Positions 53,402 through 60,781 of a DNA stretch of 64,000 bases are shown one piece after another (within the stretch, counting starts at the first letter, position 1; each line of letters starts with the position of its first letter). The stretch covers positions 1 through 64,000 of the forward strand of contig JBFMGS010000001.1 in NCBI GenBank assembly GCA_040752635.1, written 5' to 3'. The notes below the pieces were generated by a model. It had not been told where the DNA came from, ran no database searches, and was given only the letters and a program-made list of their open reading frames with translations. The DNA is from JBFMGS01 sp040752635. Its GTDB lineage: Bacteria > Bacillota > SHA-98 > UBA4971. A program made the translations under genes and the position numbers.

Positions 53402-54417
53402 ACTCTTCTCCGCCGGGTTATCACGTCTACGAACGCCTCAACCCTCGTCATGACCCCGGCCTCGCCTGTGTGCTCGTCAACTGTGATGGTCGTGAAAGGC
53501 ACGTTCTTGTATCTGGCGTATTCACGCTCGAGAAGCTCGCCTATGAGGGAGTCGGGTCCACATGCAAACGCGCTCACGTGAAGGCAACCGTCCACCGAGC
53601 CAGATCGCAGGAAGTGGAAACCCGCCCCCAGCAGTCTGCGGCCCAGGGTCCAGAATACCCTCTTGGGAAACCTCGCAGCTTCACGCTCAGTTACTGCAAG
53701 CGGAAGCATGTCCGCCGTGACGACCGTAACGCCCATACCCCTAAGCCTGCGTATGATGTTCATACTCACGAAGGGATCGTAGATGATATACGGGTGGCCC
53801 ACAAGCCCCACCACAGCCCGCCTTGGGCCCGCGCTCCTGTCAGGGGATTTGGCCGCTGCTGTCGCCCGACGCGCGGGCTCGTCCCCTGAAACCGTAAGGC
53901 CCATGGCCGCCATGGCTTCGTCTGGGGTGAGCCCGCTTTCGACGCATCTTACAAACCTCCCGAGAGCGGCCCTCGCCTTATTGTGAGCTATAAGTATGTC
54001 CAGCGCTCTATTGCCAAATAACCTGCCTGTTGAGTACACGGCGCGGATGTATTCCCGTGTGGTGCGGCTGAGGTTGATGCAGGAATCGATGATCTTAGGG
54101 ACGTTCTTGCAGTTGCACCGAACCATGTCCGGCAGGCCCATGAACTTCGGGCAGGTGAAAGCCCCCCTCTCCACCGCCACAAGCCTGGGGACGAATATGT
54201 AGTCGCACTTGCCGGCAAGCGAGAGCGCGTGGCCGTGGAACACCTTGACCGGCAGACACGCTTCGTCCACCGTCACCTGTATACCCGCGTCCACAACCGC
54301 CTTCGTGGTTTCGCCTGAAGTTATGACCCTCTGGCCCAGCGACTCGAAGAAAACCTTCCACATGGGGTAATAATAGTAATAAAGCAGGGCACGAGGGATC
54401 CCCACGACCTCTCCCAC
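53398..54417 (-). CDS. 2-hydroxyacyl-CoA dehydratase-like subunit, paralogous partner
   Basis: 339 residues of the same superfamily as the downstream gene. It begins VGIPRALLYYYYYPMWKVFFESLG, the N-terminal signature of activase-associated dehydratase proteins. Many cysteines (DEACLPVK, GKCDYIFVP, FTCPKFMG, VRCNCKN, DSCINL, DGCLHVSAFACGP) suggest one or more Fe-S clusters. GTG 54417 has AGGTGATG upstream. The two paralogues probably form a heterodimer with the activase as electron donor. Confidence 0.8.
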   Translation of the reverse strand: MGEVVGIPRALLYYYYYPMWKVFFESLGQRVITSGETTKAVVDAGIQVTVDEACLPVKVFHGHALSLAGKCDYIFVPRLVAVERGAFTCPKFMGLPDMVRCNCKNVPKIIDSCINLSRTTREYIRAVYSTGRLFGNRALDILIAHNKARAALGRFVRCVESGLTPDEAMAAMGLTVSGDEPARRATAAAKSPDRSAGPRRAVVGLVGHPYIIYDPFVSMNIIRRLRGMGVTVVTADMLPLAVTEREAARFPKRVFWTLGRRLLGAGFHFLRSGSVDGCLHVSAFACGPDSLIGELLEREYARYKNVPFTTITVDEHTGEAGVMTRVEAFVDVITRRRRV

Positions 54418-54494
54418 GGTAAGACATCACCTTCCCTCACCAAGGTTTTGTGATTTGACGAAGACTTGCGATTCTCCTTCCTGGCGAGGCCCGG

Positions 54495-55058
54495 TCAGAG
54501 ACCTTGTTGTTCCAGGATCTCTCGGATGGCCCTGGTTGTTATCAGGGCGCCCTTATCGACAGCATCCTGGCCATCCATCTTACCGAGGTCGCCAATCCCA
54601 ATGATCCTGGGGATGCGAAGGCGCGCAAGGACACCCACCGTATCCCCTTCAACGCGTTCGTGCCCGGGGGCTTCAGGGATGCCGGACTTGCTGACAGGCT
54701 TTTTCGTCACCTCGCCTTCCCTGGTGACAGATTCGTCCACCTTCACCGGTTTGTCTCCCTCGGTGTCAGATGCCACAGCAAGCGCGCCGACGATTTCAAC
54801 CTCCGCATCTTTCGCCAGCTCCTCGAGGGCTTTCTCGCCAGCACCTTCGCCCTTTCGTCCCTGGTCGTCGAACATAACTATCACAGGTTCCACTGTGGAC
54901 TGCTTGACGAGGTCTGCGAGTTCCTCACCTCCTACTTCCGTCGGGTTCCCTGCAGAGCGTTCCAGGTAAAGCAGGCCGAGGTTGCGCGCTGCCTGCCTCA
55001 CGGCGGCCTTTGCCTTTCGGTCCCCGTCAGTTACCACGATGACCTTCTTCTTCGCCAA
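54495..55058 (-). CDS. spoVAEA: Stage V sporulation protein AE, soluble form (SpoVAEA)
   Basis: 187 residues starting AKKKVIVVTDGDRKAKAAVRQAA, the SpoVAE1 (PF14097) signature, with VMFDDQGRKGEGAGEKAL and a C-terminal PRIIGIGDLGKMDG segment. A Thr/Glu/Lys-rich insertion lies in the middle. B. subtilis SpoVAEA is soluble and acts in dipicolinic-acid movement through the spore inner membrane. TTG 55058 has GAGGG upstream. It ends the spoVA cluster. Confidence 0.9.
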   Translation of the reverse strand: MAKKKVIVVTDGDRKAKAAVRQAARNLGLLYLERSAGNPTEVGGEELADLVKQSTVEPVIVMFDDQGRKGEGAGEKALEELAKDAEVEIVGALAVASDTEGDKPVKVDESVTREGEVTKKPVSKSGIPEAPGHERVEGDTVGVLARLRIPRIIGIGDLGKMDGQDAVDKGALITTRAIREILEQQGL

Positions 55059-55073
55059 GCATCCCTCACGTCC

Positions 55074-55424
55074 TCACACTTTGGGTTTGGCAATGAGTGC
55101 CACCACCGCGCCAAAAAACGCTGCAACTGCGATTCCCATCCCCGTGAACTCGAACACGCCTGTAAAAAGCCCTAGGATGCCCATTCTTTTCGCCTCTGCG
55201 AGCGCGCCTCTTGCGATGGACGCTCCAAACCCCGAGACCGGTGTGAGGGCGCCCGCTCCGGCAAATCTGATAAGGGGCTCGTAGAGATCGAGCCCGCCGG
55301 CAACTGCGCCTAAGACTGTGAACAGCACGAGTATGTGCCCGGGAGTGAGGTTGGTGGAGTCCAGCAGTAGTTGGCCGACCGCGGCGATGGCGCCGCCGAC
55401 CAGAAACGCGTAAAGGTATATCAC
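55074..55424 (-). CDS. spoVAEB: Stage V sporulation protein AE, membrane form (SpoVAEB)
   Basis: 116-residue membrane protein with three to four helices; LIRFAGAGALTPVSGFGASIARGAL and the GHILVLFTVLGAVAGG helix are characteristic. It belongs to the channel for Ca-dipicolinate in the spore inner membrane. It is paralogous to SpoVAC, visible in the shared FAGAGA..PITGF pattern. GTG 55424; 16 bp from spoVAD. Confidence 0.92.
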   Translation of the reverse strand: MIYLYAFLVGGAIAAVGQLLLDSTNLTPGHILVLFTVLGAVAGGLDLYEPLIRFAGAGALTPVSGFGASIARGALAEAKRMGILGLFTGVFEFTGMGIAVAAFFGAVVALIAKPKV

Positions 55425-55440
55425 AAGCCCTCTTCTCCTC

Positions 55441-56451
55441 TTATGCCTCGATCACCACGGCATGCGCGACGCCCGGTATAGACTCCCCTTGCTGACAGCA
55501 CAAAGGGCTCATGAGGGCGCCGGTGGCGATGAGCAGAACCCGTTTGTATACTCCCTTTTCCATCTCTTTCAGGACGTGCCCGAACGTGACAACCGCGGAG
55601 CACGCGCAGCCGCTGCCACCGGCTCCGACCTTCTGGGACTTCGTATCGAACAGCATGAGGCCGCAGTCCCGGTAGTTGTCGCCGAGCTCCACGCCGTCGT
55701 CCTTGACGAGCTCCTTCAGCATCTCGCTTCCGACCGAGGCCAGGTCCCCGGTTAGGATGAGATCGTAATCACGGGTGCTATGGCCTGTGTCAGAAAAGTG
55801 CGTAAGCAGCGTATCCGCAGCGGCCGGGGCCATCGCGCTTCCCATGTCGTTCACGTCCTTGAGCCCAAGGTCTATCACCGTGCCGATCGTCGCACCGGTC
55901 ACCTTGGGCCCGGAACCTGAAGACGCAAGCAGGGCTGCCCCTGCGCCGGTCACGGTATACTGGGCAGTGGGCTTGTGCTGGCAGTTGACCTCTATAGGGT
56001 AGCGGTACTGGCGTTCCGCCGTCTGGTAGTGGCTCGAGGACGCAACAAGCACATAGTCGGCAAACCCGCCGTCGATGATCATCCCTGCAAGAGTCAGGCC
56101 CACTGCACTTGTGGCGCAGGCCCCGTAGACCCCCAGGTAAGGGATGGCGAGCTGTCTTGCCGAGTAACTTGCGGACACTATCTGGTTGAGGAGGTCGCCT
56201 GCTATGTAGTAGTCCACCATCTTCTTCTCGACCTTGGCTCGCTCGATGGCGATCTTCGCGGCTTGCTCCAGGATCTTGGTCTCGCTTCTCTCCGGAGACC
56301 TTTCACCGTAGGCGTGATCCGGCAGGACCACATCGAAATCCGACGCCAACGGCCCTTTCCCCTCCACCGGGCCCACGATGGTTCCCGTGCCCACGATGAT
56401 TGGCGAGTTCGTGAACTTGATTGTGCTCCTACCAACTTTCTTGGCTGCCAC
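55441..56451 (-). CDS. spoVAD: Stage V sporulation protein AD
   Basis: 336-residue thiolase-fold protein that binds dipicolinic acid. IKFTNSPIIVGTGTIVGPVEGKGPLA, LGVYGACATSAVGLTLAGM, TGDLASVGSEMLKELV and the C-terminal GALMSPLCCQQGESIPGVAHAV are conserved. The start is read as GTG 56451; the stop of spoVAC is 21 bp upstream and no better start is in frame. The protein sits on the spore inner membrane. Confidence 0.95.
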   Translation of the reverse strand: MAAKKVGRSTIKFTNSPIIVGTGTIVGPVEGKGPLASDFDVVLPDHAYGERSPERSETKILEQAAKIAIERAKVEKKMVDYYIAGDLLNQIVSASYSARQLAIPYLGVYGACATSAVGLTLAGMIIDGGFADYVLVASSSHYQTAERQYRYPIEVNCQHKPTAQYTVTGAGAALLASSGSGPKVTGATIGTVIDLGLKDVNDMGSAMAPAAADTLLTHFSDTGHSTRDYDLILTGDLASVGSEMLKELVKDDGVELGDNYRDCGLMLFDTKSQKVGAGGSGCACSAVVTFGHVLKEMEKGVYKRVLLIATGALMSPLCCQQGESIPGVAHAVVIEA

Positions 56452-56471
56452 GACACACCAGGCCTTCCCCG

Positions 56472-56981
56472 TCACGGCGAAATCATAAACTTGATGAACG
56501 CGACGACGACCCCGCTGATGATCCCGTAGACTATCACCGGGCCTGCGATGATAAACATCTTGGAGGCCATCCCCAGCACCCATCCCTCGTGCTTGAAGTC
56601 CATCGCCGCAGCTACGATGGTGTTCGCAAACCCCGTGATGGGAACGGCGGCGCCCGCTCCAGCGAACTCGCCCAGTTCATCATAGATCCCCAGCCCGGTT
56701 GCGATCACGCCTATGAGTATCACTACCGCCAGAGTAGGCGCTGTCGCCGCGTTCAGGTCCAGCCCCCGCGACATGAAGAAATTGAGCACGAACTGGCCCA
56801 CGACGGCGATGGCACCGCCCACCACGAAGGCCGTGATGAAGTTTCTCACGTAACGCGGCTTGGGCTTCTTCTTGTTGACAAGCTGCTTGTAAGCGAGCTT
56901 TCTCCTTTTCCCTTCCTGAGATGCCTGAGTCATCTCGGGCAGTCTCGACACCTGCTTCTTGGCTTTTTGCGATGCCACCAC
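56472..56981 (-). CDS. spoVAC: Stage V sporulation protein AC
   Basis: 169-residue membrane protein with about four helices after a basic N-terminus (KRRKLAYKQLVNKKKPKPRYVRN). The FAGAGAAVPITGFANTIVAAAMDFK and GMASKMFIIAGPVIVYGI motifs mark the mechanosensitive SpoVAC channel subunit. GGGAGGGG precedes GTG 56981. SpoVAA and SpoVAB are missing here, as in most Clostridia. Confidence 0.95.
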   Translation of the reverse strand: MVASQKAKKQVSRLPEMTQASQEGKRRKLAYKQLVNKKKPKPRYVRNFITAFVVGGAIAVVGQFVLNFFMSRGLDLNAATAPTLAVVILIGVIATGLGIYDELGEFAGAGAAVPITGFANTIVAAAMDFKHEGWVLGMASKMFIIAGPVIVYGIISGVVVAFIKFMISP

Positions 56982-57087
56982 GTACCCCTCCCTGGGGACG
57001 CCGGCCCAAGGCTAGCCACCCGACAGCCGCTTCGCTTCGCCTCGCCTCACCTCGCGGGCCGGGAATCGGAACAGCGGCTTTCAGTCG

Positions 57088-57294
57088 TTACGTTCCGTCT
57101 ACCGCAAAGGCGACGTGCACGTCCGCCTTGTACTTGGTGATCTTGCCGTTATCCACAGACGCTGTCATGTTCATTACCTCGACACCGCTAATGTTCCTGA
57201 TTGTCTGCGATGCGGCTTTGACAGCCTGGTTCACCGCATCTTCCCAGGAGGTCGTGGATTCACCCATCAACTCAACCACCTTCACCACCGTCAC
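57088..57294 (-). CDS. Dodecin family flavin-binding protein
   Basis: 68-residue protein of the dodecin family, which forms 12-meric spheres storing flavin or CoA. VKVVELMGESTTSWEDAVNQAVKAASQTIRNISGVEV matches the family's beta-alpha-beta start as a block. The bacterial flavin-stacking tryptophan is present in SW. GTG 57294 has AGGGGGTGG upstream. A sigma-G-like promoter lies 25 bp upstream and spoVAC 106 bp downstream, so it probably heads the spoVA transcript. Confidence 0.85.
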   Translation of the reverse strand: MTVVKVVELMGESTTSWEDAVNQAVKAASQTIRNISGVEVMNMTASVDNGKITKYKADVHVAFAVDGT

Positions 57295-57318
57295 GCTTTT
57301 CCACCCCCTTTCCTCCCC

Positions 57319-57349
57319 TAATTATGCGCACAGCCTGGAGCTTTAATTC
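57319..57349 (-). promoter_or_regulatory. Sigma-G-type forespore promoter upstream of dodecin-spoVA
   Basis: Minus-strand GAATT (57345-57349), exactly 18 bp, CATAATTA (57319-57326), against the consensus G(A/C/T)AT(A/G)-N18-CATN(A/C)TA. Four of five -35 bases match, and six of seven -10 bases. The start would lie about 10 nt downstream of the -10, just ahead of the dodecin ribosome-binding site. Confidence 0.55.
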
Positions 57350-57448
57350 CCCTGAAAGCGCACGCGACCCCCGCGACAAGTAAATGGAGCGCCCTCGCAC
57401 CAGGGCCGGGCTTTTTTGCGTTCAATGGCAGGACTTGGGCAGCAGGCT

Positions 57449-57478
57449 GGAGAATAGATGAGGCAAAGACAGAATAAT
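57449..57478 (+). promoter_or_regulatory. Candidate sigma-H promoter of the spoIIA operon
   Basis: GGAGAAT at 57449-57455 and AGAATAAT at 57471-57478, about 15 bp apart, resemble the sigma-H boxes AGGANNT and GAAT used by spoIIA in B. subtilis. The match is loose. Confidence 0.3.
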
Positions 57479-57504
57479 CGCATGAAATGCCAGGGGGATT
57501 AGCA

Positions 57505-57852
57505 ATGACGGTTGACACCAGGTGTGTCGGTAGCGTTCTTGTGGTGTACGTTTCCGGAGAACTCGATCTCAATACAGCTCCTGATTTCCGGGCTGCCGTC
57601 GAGGAGCAGCTCGATGCAAGGCCTGACCTTGCCAACATCGTTCTTGTGCTGCGCGATGTGACCTTCATCGATAGCTCCGGTCTGGGCGTCATACTCGGCA
57701 GGTACAAGAGACTTCGCGCACATGGGGGTAGGATCGTCGCGGTGGCCCCCTCTCCGCACGTACGCAAGGTGTTCGAGCTTTCAGGGCTCACAAGCATCAT
57801 ACCGATCTCTGAGACTGAGGATAAAGCCTGGGCCCGGATGTCGGGGGTGTGA
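57505..57852 (+). CDS. spoIIAA: Anti-sigma F factor antagonist SpoIIAA
   Basis: 115-residue STAS protein. The phosphorylated serine lies in VTFIDSSGLGVILGRYK, and GELDLNTAPDFRAAVEE is the conserved N-terminal part. Unphosphorylated SpoIIAA releases sigma-F from SpoIIAB in the forespore. AGGGGG lies 8 nt before ATG 57505. It heads a three-gene plus-strand operon divergent from dodecin-spoVA. Confidence 0.95.
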   Translation: MTVDTRCVGSVLVVYVSGELDLNTAPDFRAAVEEQLDARPDLANIVLVLRDVTFIDSSGLGVILGRYKRLRAHGGRIVAVAPSPHVRKVFELSGLTSIIPISETEDKAWARMSGV

Positions 57853-57856
57853 ATTG

Positions 57857-58309
57857 ATGGCCGTCAAGAACCACGTGACCCTTGAGTTCCCTGCGATCGC
57901 TCAGAACGTGGAGTTCGCCCGGGTTGCCGTGGCATGTTTCGCATCCCAGATCGATTCCTTTACCATGGAGGAAATAGACGATATCAAGCTTATCGTGTCG
58001 GAGGCCGTATCCAATGTCGTGCTCCACGGTTACGACGAACCCGGCGGGCTTGTGCGCGTCCGCGTGGCCGCCGAGGATGACATCCTTACTGTCAGCGTCG
58101 AGGACGAAGGGCGAGGGATAGCCGACGTAAGTCTGGCCCGACAACCAGCGTTCACTACTGCCCCAGACCGCATGGGAATGGGGTTCACCATTATGGAAGC
58201 TCTCTCGGACGAGATGGACGTCTCGTCAACACCTGGGGCCGGCGTCCGGGTGACGATGAAGAAGGCTCCGCGCGAGCCGGGGAGCGAGGGCAATGAACAG
58301 GGGACTTGA
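57857..58309 (+). CDS. spoIIAB: Anti-sigma F factor SpoIIAB
   Basis: 150-residue HATPase kinase: N-box LIVSEAVSNVVLHGY, G1 VEDEGRGIAD, G2 region DRMGMGFTIMEALSDEM. It binds sigma-F in the ATP form and phosphorylates SpoIIAA. ATG 57857 lies 5 bp after the spoIIAA stop; a TTG one codon earlier is possible. It overlaps sigF by 17 bp. Confidence 0.95.
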   Translation: MAVKNHVTLEFPAIAQNVEFARVAVACFASQIDSFTMEEIDDIKLIVSEAVSNVVLHGYDEPGGLVRVRVAAEDDILTVSVEDEGRGIADVSLARQPAFTTAPDRMGMGFTIMEALSDEMDVSSTPGAGVRVTMKKAPREPGSEGNEQGT

Positions 58310-59054
58310 ACACGTGAGGTTCCCCGAGACGCCCCTTCTCTCCGATGATGAGGTCCGGAAGCTTGCAAGGCGCATCCGTGACGGTGACGCGGCGGCTCGC
58401 GAGGAGCTGGTTTCGAGGAACCTGCGGCTCGTCACGAGCATAGTCGGCCGGTTTCTAGCAAGGGGCAGCGACCCGGAGGACCTTTTTCAGGTAGGGTGCG
58501 TCGGGCTCATTCATGCAGCAGACAGGTTCGATGAGACCTGCGGCACCCGGTTCTCGACTTACGCAGTGCCCGTCATAATGGGCGAAATCAGAAAGCACCT
58601 TCGCGATGCAGGCACCATGAAAGTGGGGCGGGCGCTGCGGGAAAGGGCCTCAAAGGTTGAAGCAGCCAGAGCGAGGCTACGAAGCGAACTGGGCCGTGAG
58701 CCGACGATTGAGGAAGTCGCGTCGGGAGTCGGACTTTGCCGGGAGGAAGTGGTGGAGGCACAGGAGGCTCTCCAGCCGGTTGCATCGCTTTCCGAACCGG
58801 TCTGTCATGACGGTTCCCTGGTCCTCGCCGACCAAATCGCAACCGAGGGCTCGTTCGCCGATGACAAAGTCGAGTCCATCGCCCTTCAGCAGGCCCTCAA
58901 ATGCCTGAACCCCGCAGAACGCATGGTCCTCGGGATGCGGTTCTTCGGTGAGATGAAGCAAAGCGAGGTCGCGGAGCGCCTTGGCATCTCCCAACCCCAG
59001 GTGTGCAAGATAGAGCACCGGGCGCTGCGGCGGCTCAGGCAGGAACTCGTCTAA
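58293..59054 (+). CDS. sigF: RNA polymerase sigma-F factor
   Basis: 253-residue forespore sigma factor. Region 2 (LVSRNLRLVTSIVGRFLARGSDPEDLFQVGCVGLIHAADRFD block), region 3 (EIRKHLRDAG, LRSELGREPTIEEVA) and region 4 (MKQSEVAERLGISQPQVCKIEHRALRRLR) are complete. A GAGG lies upstream of ATG 58293, inside spoIIAB. The gene ends at a TAA followed directly by the dispersed repeat. Confidence 0.95.
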   Translation: MNRGLEHVRFPETPLLSDDEVRKLARRIRDGDAAAREELVSRNLRLVTSIVGRFLARGSDPEDLFQVGCVGLIHAADRFDETCGTRFSTYAVPVIMGEIRKHLRDAGTMKVGRALRERASKVEAARARLRSELGREPTIEEVASGVGLCREEVVEAQEALQPVASLSEPVCHDGSLVLADQIATEGSFADDKVESIALQQALKCLNPAERMVLGMRFFGEMKQSEVAERLGISQPQVCKIEHRALRRLRQELV

Positions 59055-59057
59055 AAT

Positions 59058-59120
59058 GCAATCACCGGCAACCCCGACCGCTGTCTGGAAAAGTGGTGCA
59101 GATTTGTGACGCTATGCTTA
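59058..59120 (+). repeat. Dispersed intergenic repeat, copy 1
   Basis: 63 bp beginning GCAATCACCGGCAACCCC and ending GACGCTATGCTTA. It fills the whole spacer between the converging sigF and dacF genes and includes the dacF stop codon. It is about 87% identical to the minus strand of 38088-38149. Its first 15 bases (from 59056) also recur exactly at 7954-7968 on the minus strand. Confidence 0.8.
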
Positions 59121-60326
59121 TTCCCGGCCGACGCGGAACAAGGTGCGAAGCAGCTTGCGAGTAACACGTAGGACGATCCTGAATACACTGCCCCGCTTTA
59201 CTTCCTCAGCCGCCACGAGGTCAACCCGTCCTATCTCCGTGCCATCGTCGAGCAGTGCAACGAGCTCTCCGATCTTCTGGCCGCCTGCGATCGGCGCGCT
59301 CACTCTCTCGGGGAGGGCTATCTCACTTCTGACCTTTCCCTCCTCACCTCGCCTCACCACTGCAACCAGCGGATGCTTCGCCACCACACCCACCTTCTCA
59401 GCCACGCCCCGGGTAACTTCCAGTTGGGCCATCACCTGGCCCTGCGCGGCGATCTCCACACCCGCGTAGTGCCTGAAACCGAAGTCCAGAAGCGTCGCGG
59501 CCTCCTTAAAGCGCTGCTGAGAGTCCTGGACGTTAAGAACTACGGAGATGAGCCTGAGGCTTCCTCTCTTTGCCGTTGCCGCAAGGCAATAGCCTGCCTC
59601 CTCTGTAAACCCGGTCTTGAGCCCGTCAACGCCTTGATAGAACTTGACAAGCCTGTTCGTGTTGACAAGGATGTTTTTCCCTCCGCGCACATAGTCGATC
59701 CACGTGGTGAACCACTCATGTACCTTTGGGTAATGTAGAAGAGCGCGGGACATGAGAGCGATGTCGCGAGCGGTCGTGTAGTGGTCCGGATGGGGGAGCC
59801 CTGTAGTGTTCACAAAGTGGGTGCCCGTCATGCCGAGCTCCTTTGCGCGCTGGTTCATCATGTCTACAAACGCTTCCTCGCTCCCGGCGACGTGCTCCGC
59901 AACAGCGACGCTTGCGTCGTTTGCCGAAACGATGGCGATAGCCTTCATGAGATCTGCGAGGGACATCTCCTCGCCCACCTCGAGCCAGATCTGAGACCCT
60001 CCCATCTCCATGGCATGCTCGCTCGTCACCACCATGTCCTCGAGACGGGCCTTTCCTTGCTCTATCGCCTCCATGACCAGGAGCATGGTCATGATCTTCG
60101 TGATGCTCGCCGGCGCCATCCTCTTGTCGGGTTCCTTCTCGAATAAGACCCTGCCCGAGGTCGATTCCATGAGGATCGCGGACCCGGCAGTGATGGGTAT
60201 GGTCGGGGCAGGGCCCGGCTGCTTCTCCTGCGCAACTACGCAGACCGGGAGGCCCCACCATGAGGAGGCCGCAGAAATCAGAATAACGGCGAGGGCAAGA
60301 CCCGCCACGACCCGCGCTGAACGCAC
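59118..60326 (-). CDS. dacF: D-alanyl-D-alanine carboxypeptidase (DacF/PBP5 type, S11)
   Basis: 402-residue secreted penicillin-binding protein trimming pentapeptides. A signal peptide (about 1-33) precedes SITKIMT (SxxK), SANDASV (SxN) and GLKTGFT (KTG). A C-terminal beta domain (PBP5_C) and a basic membrane-binding tail follow (VLRVTRKLLRTLFRVG). GTG 60326 has GGGAGGGG upstream. In B. subtilis dacF is the first gene of the spoIIA operon; here it is convergent with sigF, so the link is topological rather than co-transcriptional. Confidence 0.93.
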   Translation of the reverse strand: MRSARVVAGLALAVILISAASSWWGLPVCVVAQEKQPGPAPTIPITAGSAILMESTSGRVLFEKEPDKRMAPASITKIMTMLLVMEAIEQGKARLEDMVVTSEHAMEMGGSQIWLEVGEEMSLADLMKAIAIVSANDASVAVAEHVAGSEEAFVDMMNQRAKELGMTGTHFVNTTGLPHPDHYTTARDIALMSRALLHYPKVHEWFTTWIDYVRGGKNILVNTNRLVKFYQGVDGLKTGFTEEAGYCLAATAKRGSLRLISVVLNVQDSQQRFKEAATLLDFGFRHYAGVEIAAQGQVMAQLEVTRGVAEKVGVVAKHPLVAVVRRGEEGKVRSEIALPERVSAPIAGGQKIGELVALLDDGTEIGRVDLVAAEEVKRGSVFRIVLRVTRKLLRTLFRVGRE

Positions 60327-60384
60327 CTTTCATCCCCTCCCGCAGGATCACAGAGTACAAATCCTTACTCACGTACATATTCGG

Positions 60385-60414
60385 GCGGATGCAGGGATAT
60401 ACCCGCATCCGCCT
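60385..60414 (-). promoter_or_regulatory. Hairpin in the dacF upstream region
   Basis: GGCGGATGC (60385-60393) and GCATCCGCC (60406-60414) form a 9-bp stem, extended by GGG/CCC inside. It lies about 60 bp upstream of the dacF start, possibly in its leader. No U run follows. Confidence 0.4.
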
Positions 60415-60473
60415 GGAGGGGGTCACCAGCACGGAGAAGTGGCGCCAATCCTTGGCATTCGATTTAGCTTTTG

Positions 60474-60695
60474 TCACTCACATCTTCCTGTGGTGCCGAG
60501 CGCGGGGTTTCCCACAGGGTAGTCACCAGGTTGGGGTCTGACGGTGCCGCAGACAAGGTCCTTTACCCCACCGAGCCGAGGAGCAATCTCCCCAGTCTGG
60601 CCCTTGCCGATGAGGAACAGGCCGTGCCAGGCGACCCTTGCTGCCAGGCACTTGACCCGACAGCATGGATGCTGTACGTAACACTGACCCCTCAT
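60474..60695 (-). CDS. Possible small protein, unknown
   Basis: 73-codon frame in the 455-bp spacer between the nucleoside phosphorylase and dacF. Third codon positions are GC-rich like true genes, and the middle reads WHGLFLIGKGQTGEIAPRLG. The ATG at 60695 has no ribosome-binding site and no family is recognised. The remainder of the spacer (60696-60781) shows nothing. Confidence 0.3.
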   Translation of the reverse strand: MRGQCYVQHPCCRVKCLAARVAWHGLFLIGKGQTGEIAPRLGGVKDLVCGTVRPQPGDYPVGNPALGTTGRCE

Positions 60696-60781
60696 GGTTA
60701 GAGGATATCACTGATGTACTGGCGTATTGAGGGGAAAGGGGGCACTTCCTCCGCGTCTAAAGCCAGGCCATCTGCGCCAAA

